DNA of 64,000 nucleotides from positions 1 through 64,000 of the forward strand of contig NZ_AWZT01000025.1 in the NCBI RefSeq assembly GCF_000472525.1, in the 5' to 3' direction. Positions within the stretch are counted from its first letter, which is position 1, and each line of letters starts with the position of its first letter. The stretch is from Paraburkholderia dilworthii (GTDB taxonomy: Bacteria; Pseudomonadota; Gammaproteobacteria; Burkholderiales; Burkholderiaceae). Of the stretch, positions 45,682 to 54,152 are shown one piece after another. Both the position numbers and the translations under genes were made by a program. The notes under the pieces were generated by a model that searched no databases, was not told where the DNA came from, and saw only the letters and a program-made list of their open reading frames with translations.

Positions 45682-46801
45682 CAGGCTGCACTACGACGTG
45701 GCGATCGGGGGCGGCGGATTGGTCGGTTCGTCGGCGGCACTCGCGCTTGCGAAGCGCGGCTTACGCGTGGGTCTCTTCGAGCGGCGCTTTTGCGGCGCGC
45801 AGGCGAGCGGCGTGAACTACGGCGGCGTCCGTTGCCAGGGCCGTCCGGCCGAACAGATGCCGCTCGCGATGCGCGCGCGGCATATCTGGGACCGCTTGCC
45901 GGAGTTGATCGGCATCGACGGCGAATTTACCGTGTCCGGACATTTGCGCCTTGCTCGCAGCGAGAGCGATCTTGCCGCGCTTCAGCAATGGGCCGACATG
46001 GCGCGCGATCACGGACTGCACGCGCAACTGCTTGGCGGCACGCAGTTTCGCGAGCGCTATCCGTGGCTCGGCGCGGCGGCTATCGGCGGCTCGTTGTGCG
46101 CGACCGACGGTCACGCGAACCCGCGCCTCGTCTCGCCGGCCTTCGCGCGCGCCGCGCGTGCCGCGGGCGCGGACGTACGCGAGCAAACCGCATTGAGCGG
46201 CATCCATCACGACGGCAAGCGCTTCCACATGCGCGCCGGCGATACGCAAATCAGCGCCGACTGGCTCATCAACTCCGCAGGCGCATGGGCGAACACCGTC
46301 GCGGGCTACTTCGGCGAAAGAGCGCCGATGAAGCCGATCTATCCGAACATGTGGGTCACGGAGCCGCTGCCGTTGTTCATCACGCATAACCTCGGCGTGT
46401 ATGGCGGCGGCATCTACGCGCGGCAGGTGGCGCGCGGCAACTGCGTGATCGGCGGCGGACGCGGACATGGCGACGGCGAATACGGTCAACCGTCAACGGA
46501 AACTACACGAGCCGTGATACGCGATGCCTGCGCGCTACTGCCCGCGTTGCGCGAAGCGCTTTTGATTCGCACATGGAGCGGCGTCGAAGGCGAGACACCC
46601 GACAGCAATCCGATCATCGGGCCAAGCCGCGCCGTGCCGCGCCTGTTGCATGCGTTCGGATTTTCGGGCGGGGGCTTTCTGCTCGCGCCCGGTGTCGGCG
46701 AGGTGCTCGCCGATCTCGTCATCGACGGCGCCACGGCCACGCCTCTCGACGCTTTTTCGATTGGCCGTTTCGCGCAGCTTGCTGCTTCATCCGTCGCTTA
46801 G
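45674..46801 (+). CDS. FAD-dependent amine/amino-acid oxidase, HcnC/OoxB-like
   Basis: 375 residues. An N-terminal 'YDVAIGGGGLVGSSAALALA' FAD motif, 'FGEKRAPMK'-like substrate region ('YFGERAPMKPIYPNMWVTEP' near 215) and the C-terminal FAD-binding 'GFSGGGFLLAPGVGEVLADL' belong to the glycine/D-amino-acid oxidase family. The start codon at 45674 overlaps the previous gene by eight bases. It is expected to be the substrate-oxidising subunit of the three-part dehydrogenase. The substrate could be an opine, a D-amino acid or cis-hydroxyproline; sequence alone does not decide. Confidence 0.87.
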   Translation: MSDRLHYDVAIGGGGLVGSSAALALAKRGLRVGLFERRFCGAQASGVNYGGVRCQGRPAEQMPLAMRARHIWDRLPELIGIDGEFTVSGHLRLARSESDLAALQQWADMARDHGLHAQLLGGTQFRERYPWLGAAAIGGSLCATDGHANPRLVSPAFARAARAAGADVREQTALSGIHHDGKRFHMRAGDTQISADWLINSAGAWANTVAGYFGERAPMKPIYPNMWVTEPLPLFITHNLGVYGGGIYARQVARGNCVIGGGRGHGDGEYGQPSTETTRAVIRDACALLPALREALLIRTWSGVEGETPDSNPIIGPSRAVPRLLHAFGFSGGGFLLAPGVGEVLADLVIDGATATPLDAFSIGRFAQLAASSVA

Positions 46802-46833
46802 ATCTTACGTTTATGACACTCAGGAGCTCTTCA

Positions 46834-47880
46834 ATGAAAATGTTCAGGACGATTGCGGCATTGGCCGCATTGTGTGCATTCGGCGCAGCGGCGCCCGCAT
46901 GGTCGCAGACGAAGACGATTTACATCGGCATGAACGGCGGCCCGATGGAAAAGGCGTATACGAGCCAGGTGCTGCCCGACTTCGAGAAAGCGAACAATGT
47001 GAAAGTGGTCGTGGTGCCGGGCACGTCGTCGGATATTCTCGCCAAGCTGCTTGCGAACAAGGCGAGTCCGCAGATTCACGTCGTGTTTCTCGACGACGGC
47101 GTGATGGCGCGCGCGGTCAGCATGGGGGTGTGCAAGAAACTCGACGACTCGCCGGTGCTGAAGGAACTCTACCCGTTCGCGCGCATGAAGGACGACATGG
47201 GCGCGGGCGTGCAGCTCGGCATGACCGGCATTGCGTACAACAAGAAACTGTTCGCTGAGAAGGGCTGGGCGCCGCCTACGTCATGGATGGATTTCGCCGA
47301 TCCGAAATACAAGGGCAAGGTAGTATTCCAGTCGGCGTCGAGCAGCACGTTTGGCCTGCACGGCTTTCTCGCGATCAACCGTTTGATGGGCGGCAGCGAG
47401 CAGAACGTGGAACCCGGCTTCACGAAATGGGCGAGCACCGTGGGGCCGAACGTGGTCGAGTATGTGCCGAACTCCGCGAAGATTTCGGAAATGGTGCAGA
47501 CCGGCGAAGCGGGCCTCTTTCCGTTGACGCCGACGGCCGTCGGCGATCTGGCTGACAAGGGCATTCCTGTAGGGTACGTGAATCCGAAAGAAGGCCCGGT
47601 GCTGCTGCTCGTCGATCTTTGCGTGGTTAACAACAGCCCGGACCCGCAGTTGGCGCAGAAGCTCGCGCAGTTCCTGCTGTCCGCACCGGCGCAGACGAAA
47701 GCCGCGGAAGCGGGCAAGCAGATTCCGACAAACCGTCTCGCGAAAATGACGCCGCCGATGCAGCAAAGCCTCGGCAATGTAGAAGACCTCGTGCACAAAG
47801 TCACGGTGGTGGATTGGGACACGATCAACGCGCATCGCGCGCAATGGGACACGCGCTGGAACCGGCAAATCGAGCGTTAA
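46834..47880 (+). CDS. periplasmic substrate-binding protein of ABC importer
   Basis: 348 residues. The signal peptide ends near 'AAPAWSQ' (residue 24). The mature protein is a PotD-like class ('TIYIGMNGGPMEKAYTSQVL', 'TGIAYNKKLFAEKGWAPPTS'). A strong CAGGAG precedes the ATG. It closes the operon 32 bases after the oxidase subunit and is followed by a terminator. It should determine what the importer carries. Confidence 0.92.
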   Translation: MKMFRTIAALAALCAFGAAAPAWSQTKTIYIGMNGGPMEKAYTSQVLPDFEKANNVKVVVVPGTSSDILAKLLANKASPQIHVVFLDDGVMARAVSMGVCKKLDDSPVLKELYPFARMKDDMGAGVQLGMTGIAYNKKLFAEKGWAPPTSWMDFADPKYKGKVVFQSASSSTFGLHGFLAINRLMGGSEQNVEPGFTKWASTVGPNVVEYVPNSAKISEMVQTGEAGLFPLTPTAVGDLADKGIPVGYVNPKEGPVLLLVDLCVVNNSPDPQLAQKLAQFLLSAPAQTKAAEAGKQIPTNRLAKMTPPMQQSLGNVEDLVHKVTVVDWDTINAHRAQWDTRWNRQIER

Positions 47881-47903
47881 GTCTCAGCGTCGTCTGAATG
47901 AAA

Positions 47904-47936
47904 CGCGCGCCTCGTTGTCATGAGGCGCGCGTTTTT
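47904..47936 (+). terminator. rho-independent terminator of transporter/oxidase operon
   Basis: CGCGCGCCTC and GAGGCGCGCG with an eight-base loop, then TTTTT, 24 bases after the binding-protein stop. Confidence 0.92.
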
Positions 47937-47956
47937 AACGTCATGTCAGTGACGGC

Positions 47957-48256
47957 TCAGAAGATCACCGAAACCGCCACCGCCAGCCAGATCGCCATGA
48001 CGCCTGCAAGAAACAGATGCCGCGCAATGCGTATCCTGACGTCGCTAGTCTCGGGCTCGACGGGGCTCGTCGCCATCCACGGTACGAGCCCCAGGCAGCC
48101 AAAGCCGGTCAGTGCAAGTACGAACACGATGACATCGACAACGCGCCAGCCGGTCGGCTCATGCATTCCCCAGTAACCGAGAAACGCAATACCGATCGAA
48201 AAGATCGTGGCCGATGCCGCGCTAAGCGCGGGCACTGATCCGATTGGAGCCGGCAT
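47957..48256 (-). CDS. small integral membrane protein, unknown
   Basis: 99 residues with three hydrophobic segments (about 17-36, 42-63, 80-98) and little else. Start set at the ATG at 48256 with GGAGGTGAAC directly upstream. The GTG two codons earlier is inside that site. No family recognised. It lies between the operon terminator and the reductase gene on the minus strand. Confidence 0.65.
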   Translation of the reverse strand: MPAPIGSVPALSAASATIFSIGIAFLGYWGMHEPTGWRVVDVIVFVLALTGFGCLGLVPWMATSPVEPETSDVRIRIARHLFLAGVMAIWLAVAVSVIF

Positions 48257-48312
48257 GTTCACCTCCGGTCATTGAGCGGTTACGGCAAACCTTCACTCTC
48301 ACGACTCTCGGC

Positions 48313-49248
48313 TCACGAGGTGCGCGTTTGCCTCGCTTCATACGTCTTCAGATGGCTATACGCGATGCGCAGCAACGACAGGGCCTGTTCGCCCTTTTGC
48401 GCTTCGCCGCCGCGCGAAATCAGATCGCCGAGGATGTGATCCGCCTCGGTATGCGAGTGATTTTCCACGTCGCGCAACATCGACGCCGTGAGCGGCGACG
48501 GCGTGAAAAGCGTTTGCGTGGCGCGCGCATCGAAGTCCGGCGCCATCGTAAAGCCATTATGCAGCGCAACGGCGCGCGCCTCGCTGAGCAGGTTTTCGAT
48601 TACACGCTTGCCGTCGGGCGCGGAAAGAATGTCGCCGATCGAACCGCGCATCAAACACGTGCTCGCCGCGAGCGAGGCCAGGAACACCCACTTTTCCCAC
48701 ATGCGCAGCAAGATGTTCTCGCTGACCGTGACGTCGAAGTTCGCGCCGGCCATTGCGTCGGCAATTGCTTGCACGCGCTCCGATACGCCGCCCGCCAGTT
48801 CACCGAAAGTCACTGCATGCATCTCGTTCAGATGCACGATCTGCTGATCCGCGTTGAGCGTCGCCGCGATCACGCATTGACCGCCGAGCACGCGCGATTT
48901 GCCGAACTTCTCGGTGAGCACGTCGATATGACGCATGCCGTTGAGCATCGGCAGTATCAGCGTCGATTCGCCGACGAGCGGTGCGAATGAATCGATTGCG
49001 TCATCGAGGCTATAGGCCTTGCAGCTCAGCAGCACGACGTCGAACGGTTCGGCGCTCACGCCCGCCAGAATCGTTTTGACATCGCGTTGCGTGAGATCGC
49101 CGCGCGGGCTTCTGATCACGAGTCCGTCGCGTTGGAGCCTTTCCGCCCGGCCGGCGCGCACGAGGAACGTGACGTCCTGTCCTGCCGCTGCGAGCCGTCC
49201 GCCGAAGTAACCGCCCACAGCCCCCGCCCCTACCACTAGAATTCGCAT
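48313..49248 (-). CDS. panE: ketopantoate-reductase-family protein
   Basis: 311 residues. N-terminal NADP-binding 'MRILVVGAGAVGGYFGGRLA', 'VLLSCKAYSLDDAI' near 75 with the catalytic lysine region, 'LPMLNGMRHID' near 105 and the C-terminal ApbA/PanE helices ('WEKWVFLASLAASTCLMRGS' near 175). The start is the ATG giving the Rossmann motif at once; 25 further codons are open upstream. Homologues reduce 2-dehydropantoate in coenzyme A synthesis, but several paralogues act on other substrates, so the physiological role is uncertain. Confidence 0.85.
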   Translation of the reverse strand: MRILVVGAGAVGGYFGGRLAAAGQDVTFLVRAGRAERLQRDGLVIRSPRGDLTQRDVKTILAGVSAEPFDVVLLSCKAYSLDDAIDSFAPLVGESTLILPMLNGMRHIDVLTEKFGKSRVLGGQCVIAATLNADQQIVHLNEMHAVTFGELAGGVSERVQAIADAMAGANFDVTVSENILLRMWEKWVFLASLAASTCLMRGSIGDILSAPDGKRVIENLLSEARAVALHNGFTMAPDFDARATQTLFTPSPLTASMLRDVENHSHTEADHILGDLISRGGEAQKGEQALSLLRIAYSHLKTYEARQTRTS

Positions 49249-49377
49249 CTTTGGCCTCTCGAGTGAATGTCGTCGCTCGAAGCAATGTAGCAAAGATTGA
49301 CGCAACGCACCGGACAAGCGCACATGCCAGGTGTTGCGTTATTGCGCGCTTTTCCTCGGCGCAACGGCGCAAGCCGT

Positions 49378-50343
49378 TCAACGCTTCGCGCAAACCGTGC
49401 TCTCGTACAGCGCCAGCATGCCAGCAACGTCCACGCCGACGCAGACCAGGCACTCGGGCCGCGTGTCCCAATCCGGCGCGGGCACGGGCATGATGGAAGG
49501 CTTCTGAATGGTTTGGCCGACCGCGATGCCGTCCGTCAGCACGCGCACTGGACCGCTGCGCGTGGTGTAGAGATGGGGCGCCAGCACATAAGCGACCGCT
49601 GACGAATCGTGCACAAAGATTCCCTTGAGTTGCGCGCTTTGCTGATGAAACGCTTCGTAATGCCGCGAGACGTCCCACACGAATTCGCCTGCAGCGCCGC
49701 CGCGATCGCGGATCGACGCCAGATAGCTCTGACTCATGATGGTGCGCTGCGTGACGTCGAGCCCAACAATCGCCACGGGCCACGGCGCGCCGAAGACGAT
49801 GTCGGCGGCATCGGGGTCGCCGAGCATGTTGGCCTCGGCCGCGGGCGTTACGTTGCCCAGCACGCCGTGCGTGCCGAATGCGCCGCCCATGACCACCACC
49901 TGCTTCACGAGCGGCGCGATCTGCGGATCGTCGGCAAGCGCGAGCGCGAGATTCGTCAGCGGGCCGACCGCGACGAGCGTGACTTCGCCAGGATGCGCGC
50001 GCACCGTGTCGATGATGAATCGGTGCGCGGGCCGTGCATCGAGCGGTGCATGTTCGGTGACGCCCAGCACGATGTTGCCGAGTCCGTTGTCACCGTGAAT
50101 CGCAGCGAGCGGCTGCGGCGCAGCGCGCTCGAGCGGCGCCGCAGCGCCTCGCGCAACCGGCACGCCTGGCGCGAAGCGGCCCGCGAGAAAGCGCGCGTTG
50201 TGCGTGGTGGTCTCGATTGTCGCGTTGCCAAATACACTCGTGAGTCCAAGCAGTTCGATATCCGGATGCAGCGCCTGGAATACGAGCGCCATCGCATCGT
50301 CCACGCCGGGATCGGTGTCGTAGATCAGCTTGTGCTTGCTCAT
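49378..50343 (-). CDS. inosine/uridine-preferring nucleoside hydrolase
   Basis: 321 residues starting 'MSKHKLIYDTDPGVDDAMAL', the calcium-binding aspartate motif of the family. 'LVAVGPLTNLALALADDP' near 115, 'VVMGGAFGTHGNV'-like sequence near 145 ('VVMGGAFGTHGVLGNVTPAA') and the late active-site histidine region near 235 are present. It hydrolyses ribonucleosides to base and ribose. The ATG overlaps the cytidine deaminase stop by four bases, so both belong to a pyrimidine-salvage operon whose transporter gene is broken. Confidence 0.92.
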   Translation of the reverse strand: MSKHKLIYDTDPGVDDAMALVFQALHPDIELLGLTSVFGNATIETTTHNARFLAGRFAPGVPVARGAAAPLERAAPQPLAAIHGDNGLGNIVLGVTEHAPLDARPAHRFIIDTVRAHPGEVTLVAVGPLTNLALALADDPQIAPLVKQVVVMGGAFGTHGVLGNVTPAAEANMLGDPDAADIVFGAPWPVAIVGLDVTQRTIMSQSYLASIRDRGGAAGEFVWDVSRHYEAFHQQSAQLKGIFVHDSSAVAYVLAPHLYTTRSGPVRVLTDGIAVGQTIQKPSIMPVPAPDWDTRPECLVCVGVDVAGMLALYESTVCAKR

Positions 50344-50729
50344 AGATAGAACGCGTCCGGCAGTTGTTCGCGTGCGGTCGTGTCGCGCGTTGCACCGTGC
50401 AGATTGCCGAGGCGAATCGGCAGTTCCGGGCCGCCCAGTTCGATGATCACCTGGCGGCACGCGCCGCACGGTGCAATTGGACCCTCGGTATCGCCGATCA
50501 CAGCCAATGCGGCAAACTGATCTCGCTGATAACCCGCCGCGATCGCGCTGAAAAATGCGGTACGTTCCGCGCAATTGCATAAACCGTACGACGCATTCTC
50601 AACATTGCAGCCGTCGAATATGCGGCCGTCTCTCGTCAGCAAGGCAGCACCGACCTTGAATTTCGAATACGGCGCATAGGCGCTTTCCCGCGCGACACTC
50701 GCGCGCTCCAACAGCTGTTCCATGTTCAT
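50340..50729 (-). CDS. cdd: cytidine deaminase
   Basis: 129 residues. Zinc-site motifs 'LCNCAERTAFFSAI' near 50 and 'APCGACRQVIIELG' near 85, with the glutamate for proton transfer in the first. The ATG at 50729 has AGGATG upstream; 'MEQLLERA' from the next ATG is also possible. It deaminates cytidine or deoxycytidine to uridine for salvage. The nucleoside transporter remnant ends 16 bases upstream. Confidence 0.92.
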   Translation of the reverse strand: MNMEQLLERASVARESAYAPYSKFKVGAALLTRDGRIFDGCNVENASYGLCNCAERTAFFSAIAAGYQRDQFAALAVIGDTEGPIAPCGACRQVIIELGGPELPIRLGNLHGATRDTTAREQLPDAFYL

Positions 50730-50744
50730 GCAGGACATCCTGGA

Positions 50745-51275
50745 TTCAATTGAGCATAATGAACATGCCCGCAATAATCGCACTCATCAGGTTCGAAAGC
50801 GTTGCCGCGAGCACCACACGCAACCCATAGCTCGCGACCTCGGCGTGACCTCGGCGCGGCGTTCCGGCGTTCCGGCGTTAAAGCCGCCTGTGAGCACCGC
50901 GGTCGACGCAAAGTTCGCAAACCCGCATAACGCAAACGACAGAACGGCAATAGTACGCGGATCGAGCGCATGCCTGCTGGCATTTCGCTTTGACTGGGAA
51001 AGATCGTGGTGACGGCGGAAAACGATTCGAGCTTCGACACGCCGAGCAATTTCTGAAACACCGTGCCGAGCGTGATTCAGCGCATCACGCCAGCTAGCAC
51101 AGCACGGAAATCGGCGCGCTCGCGAAGATAATGTCCGGTAGCACGGGCATCGCGAATACGACGCCCCGGTTGCCGGACACCTGGAAGATGTTCGCCTGCA
51201 CGAACCCGCCGAACAGGAACTCGATACCGGCATTGCCGTAACCGAGCACCCTGCGGAAGAGAAACGTTTAAAAGC
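50745..51275 (-). pseudogene. NupC-type nucleoside transporter remnant
   Basis: Pieces of a concentrative nucleoside transporter are readable in shifting minus-strand frames: 'GNAGIEFLFGG' near 51220, 'LLGVSKLESFSAVTTIF' near 51030, then a last-helix segment 'LSNLMSAIIAGMFIMLN' ending at a stop at 50745. At least two shifts and an in-frame stop lie between them, and the N-terminal half is missing. Its position directly before cytidine deaminase and nucleoside hydrolase indicates it was the uptake component of the operon. The loss looks real rather than a single sequencing error because several lesions and a truncation are present. Confidence 0.75.
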
Positions 51276-51279
51276 GAAA

Positions 51280-51489
51280 TTAATGCGATTTGGAAAAGAA
51301 CACGACAGTGCCTTCCTGCGGCGTCAGCCCGAGGCTGAAATAGCCTTCGAGCCGCTCCGCGTCGGCGTCCTTTAGCGTGAAGGGTGCGCGGATAAAGCCG
51401 GAAACGACCGCATGGTCGTACCACACGCTCATCCACATGCGCAGCGCCAGTACTTCCGGCGATCCAAAACCCCATTCCTCGTGGGTCAT
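51280..51489 (-). CDS. small protein, 69 aa, unknown
   Basis: Short ORF with GGAGG ten bases before the ATG. The peptide ('HEEWGFGSPEVLALRMWMSV') is amphipathic, without a signal peptide. No family recognised. It may be a conserved Burkholderiaceae hypothetical protein, but this cannot be shown here. It directly abuts the broken nucleoside transporter. Confidence 0.5.
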   Translation of the reverse strand: MTHEEWGFGSPEVLALRMWMSVWYDHAVVSGFIRAPFTLKDADAERLEGYFSLGLTPQEGTVVFFSKSH

Positions 51490-51518
51490 GATCCTGCCTC
51501 CGTCGCGCGTTTTGCCGC

Positions 51519-51764
51519 CTAGGCGGCGATCGGGGTCACCCTCATGGCGGGCCGCTCATCAGGCGGGAATACGTGCCAGAAACCGTCGCCGTGACGAAAA
51601 AAGAATAGCGTCAACATGCCCGTCTCACGGTGTGCCTCGACACATATGCAGCGCCTGAGCCCCTGACGCGCGCATGGCTGCAACTGGATTCGAGCCGATG
51701 CCGCGCCGCTCGCGTCCAGCCACTTCTCGATGAGTTCGCGCAATGATCGCTGTGACGCCGCCAT
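51519..51764 (-). CDS. small protein, 81 aa, unknown
   Basis: Start set at the ATG with GGAGGACCT immediately upstream; a frame eight codons longer exists. The sequence has an N-terminal helix ('SLRELIEKWLDAS') then a beta-rich part ('CICVEAHRETGMLTLFFFRH') and an aromatic C-terminus. No signal peptide or membrane segment. Function unknown. Same strand as the two-component operon upstream. Confidence 0.5.
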   Translation of the reverse strand: MAASQRSLRELIEKWLDASGAASARIQLQPCARQGLRRCICVEAHRETGMLTLFFFRHGDGFWHVFPPDERPAMRVTPIAA

Positions 51765-51891
51765 AGGTCCTCCGTCGGTTCCCATCATGCATCGTAAGAC
51801 GGCGTTGGCAACGCCTCCATCGGCAGCGGCGGAATGTCGGCTCAGGAATCCCTGTTTTCGGACTCAGGATTTCCTGACGGGTCCGCATGGC

Positions 51892-52524
51892 CTACTCGGC
51901 GACGAGTCCGTGCCGGATCGCATAACGAATCAGGTCCGCATTATTGGCGAGGCCGAGCTTCTGCATGAGCCGCATCTTGTGCGTGCTGATCGTTTTAGCG
52001 CTGAGCGCGAAAGCGTCGGCGATTTCATTCAGGCTCTTGCCGAGCGCGAGCATTTGCAGAACCTGAAACTCGCGGTCTGAAAGAATTTCGTGCGGCGGCG
52101 CATCGCCCGAATAGGTTTCGAAGACGATTCCTTCGACCAGTTTCGGGTCGATGAAACGCCCGCCTTCGGCGAGCTTGCGAATCGCGGCGAGCAGCACGTC
52201 CGGATTGCTGTCCTTCGTGACATAACCCGTTGCGCCCGCACGCAACGCGCGTGAGACGACCTGTGCCTCGTTATGGATGCTCAGCACGAGCACCGGCAGC
52301 GACGGACGCTCCGAGCGAACGCGCCGGATCAGATCGACACCGCTGATACCGGGCATCGTCATGTCGAGCAGCAGCAGATCCACCTGGCATGTGCGCAGTT
52401 TCTCCATCACTTCGGAACCCTGAGCCGCTTCGCCGGCCACCACGATGTCGGGCGTCGTTTCGATTATCTGCTTGAGACCTCCGCGAACCAGCGGATGATC
52501 GTCGGCAATCAAAAGATTGATCAT
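51892..52524 (-). CDS. NarL/LuxR-type response regulator
   Basis: 210 residues. A receiver domain ('INLLIADDHPLVRGG', phosphoacceptor Asp in 'LLLLDMTMPGISG' near 54) and a C-terminal LuxR helix-turn-helix ('LSDREFQVLQMLALGKSLNE', 'LSAKTISTHKMRLMQKLGL'). Its ATG overlaps the stop of the adjacent sensor kinase gene, so it is the output partner of that NarX-like kinase. Target genes are not evident in the window. Confidence 0.93.
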   Translation of the reverse strand: MINLLIADDHPLVRGGLKQIIETTPDIVVAGEAAQGSEVMEKLRTCQVDLLLLDMTMPGISGVDLIRRVRSERPSLPVLVLSIHNEAQVVSRALRAGATGYVTKDSNPDVLLAAIRKLAEGGRFIDPKLVEGIVFETYSGDAPPHEILSDREFQVLQMLALGKSLNEIADAFALSAKTISTHKMRLMQKLGLANNADLIRYAIRHGLVAE

Positions 52525-54152
52525 GTCTGAACCCCGTCCTGAAGCGGTATATGGATCGAGACCGAGGTGCCTGTTCCCGGCGCACTGTCGATCAGCAGCG
52601 AGCCGCCAATCAGACGCGCTCGCTCGCTCATGCCGAGCAATCCGTATGAATAGTCGCGGCGCGCCGCCTCCTGATCGAAACCGCAGCCGTCGTCGCTGAC
52701 GTGCAGATCGAGTGCCGTCGACGTACTCGTCAACGTGACGTCCGCTCGCGTCGCGCATGCATGCCGCGCGACGTTGGTCAGCGAGGCCTGAACGATGCGA
52801 AACATTGCCGTTGCATGCGCATCGGAAAGCACCGGCTCGCTGCCGTTGAGGCGAAACTGGCACGCTAGCCCGCTGCGCCGACCGAAATCGTCGACGAGCC
52901 ATTCGAGCGCCGACACGATACCGTAATTGAGCGCCGCAGGCCGCAAATGGCTCGCGACGTTGCGCACCATCCAGATGGTTCTTTCAACGAGTTCGCGCAT
53001 ATCGTCGGTTCTTCTCGCGACTTCCGGATCGCCTGAAAGACGCATTTTAAGCAGCGATACATCCATCTTGAGCGCCGTCAGCAGTTGGCCCAACTCGTCG
53101 TGAATTTCCATCGCGATACGCTTTCTTTCTTCTTCGCGAATGGCTTCCATATACGCGGACAATTCGCGCAATAGCTCGCGCGACTCCACCAGTTCCTGCT
53201 CGATCCGCTTGCGCTCGGTAATGTCGTAAAGGCCGACGAAAATCGCGGGCGCATCGTCATAGGTCGCGACGCGCGCTGTCGCGATGGCCCAGAACGTCGT
53301 GCCGTCCGCGCGCCTGAGCTGAACCTCGGTGTCGCGAAAGCTTCCCTCATGACGCAGATGTTCGACAAGCCGGTCGCGATCCGCGACGTCCGCGTACAAC
53401 CCCGCGATATTCGCGACATGCGTGGTCAGGTAGTCGATACCGAAGAGCTCGCGCAACGGCTTGTTCGTGTACAGAATGCCCCCTTCGGGCATCGACGTGA
53501 TGCAAAGCGGCACCGGACTCGTCTCGACGATCGTGCGGAAACGGAACTCGCTCGCGAGGAGCCGCGCCTCGGCACGCCTGCGTTCCTCGATCTGCAACTG
53601 CAGCGTCACGTTCGCGCGCGCGAGTTCGTCGGTGCGCTGCGCGACGCTTGCTTCGAGCCCATCGCGCACGCGCGACAACGCGGCCTCGGCTCGCTGACGC
53701 ACGAACACTTCCTCCTGCAATTGCCGGTTCTGCGCGATCAGTTTCTGATGCATGCCCCGAAGCGCAAGATGCGTGCTGATGCGCGCCATCATTTCGTCGA
53801 CGTGGACGGGTTTCGTCAGGTAATCGACACCGCCCGCCGAAAAGCCTTCGACCATGTCCTCACTGCCCGTGAGCGACGTCATGAAGATCACGGCGATATT
53901 GCGCGTGCGCTCGTCCGACTTCAGGCGCCGGCAGGTTTCGAAACCGTCGATGCCCGGCATTCTCACGTCGAGCAGAATCAGGTCGGGCTGCGAGAATTGC
54001 GCGCGTTGAATCGCCTCCGGGCCATCGAGCGCGACGAGCACCCTGAAGCCGCGCGCCACGAGACTTTCGACGACTATCGCGAGATTGGCCGGATTGTCGT
54101 CCGCGATCAATACCGTGGGCGAATCGTCGGCAGGCAGCGTCGCATTGTTCAT
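52521..54152 (-). CDS. hybrid sensor: receiver-PAS-HisKA_3 kinase
   Basis: 543 residues. An N-terminal receiver ('TVLIADDNPANLAIV', Asp in 'LILLDVRMPGIDG') is followed by a coiled coil, a PAS/PAC sensor ('RFRTIVETSPVPLCITSMPE' and 'FVGLYDITERKRIEQEL') and a HisKA_3 dimerisation box ('IAMEIHDELGQLLTALKM', His near 347). An HATPase ends in 'GCGFDQ' and 'YGLLGMSERARLIGGSL'. It lacks membrane segments, so it should be cytoplasmic. The receiver at the N-terminus probably accepts phosphate from the larger hybrid kinase encoded just upstream, giving a phosphorelay to the LuxR-type regulator downstream. Confidence 0.92.
   Translation of the reverse strand: MNNATLPADDSPTVLIADDNPANLAIVVESLVARGFRVLVALDGPEAIQRAQFSQPDLILLDVRMPGIDGFETCRRLKSDERTRNIAVIFMTSLTGSEDMVEGFSAGGVDYLTKPVHVDEMMARISTHLALRGMHQKLIAQNRQLQEEVFVRQRAEAALSRVRDGLEASVAQRTDELARANVTLQLQIEERRRAEARLLASEFRFRTIVETSPVPLCITSMPEGGILYTNKPLRELFGIDYLTTHVANIAGLYADVADRDRLVEHLRHEGSFRDTEVQLRRADGTTFWAIATARVATYDDAPAIFVGLYDITERKRIEQELVESRELLRELSAYMEAIREEERKRIAMEIHDELGQLLTALKMDVSLLKMRLSGDPEVARRTDDMRELVERTIWMVRNVASHLRPAALNYGIVSALEWLVDDFGRRSGLACQFRLNGSEPVLSDAHATAMFRIVQASLTNVARHACATRADVTLTSTSTALDLHVSDDGCGFDQEAARRDYSYGLLGMSERARLIGGSLLIDSAPGTGTSVSIHIPLQDGVQT

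Noticed and set aside
43859..46801. Hydrogen cyanide synthase HcnABC
   Set aside because: The subunit order fits, but placement within a transporter operon under an IclR regulator favours an opine- or hydroxyproline-type dehydrogenase.
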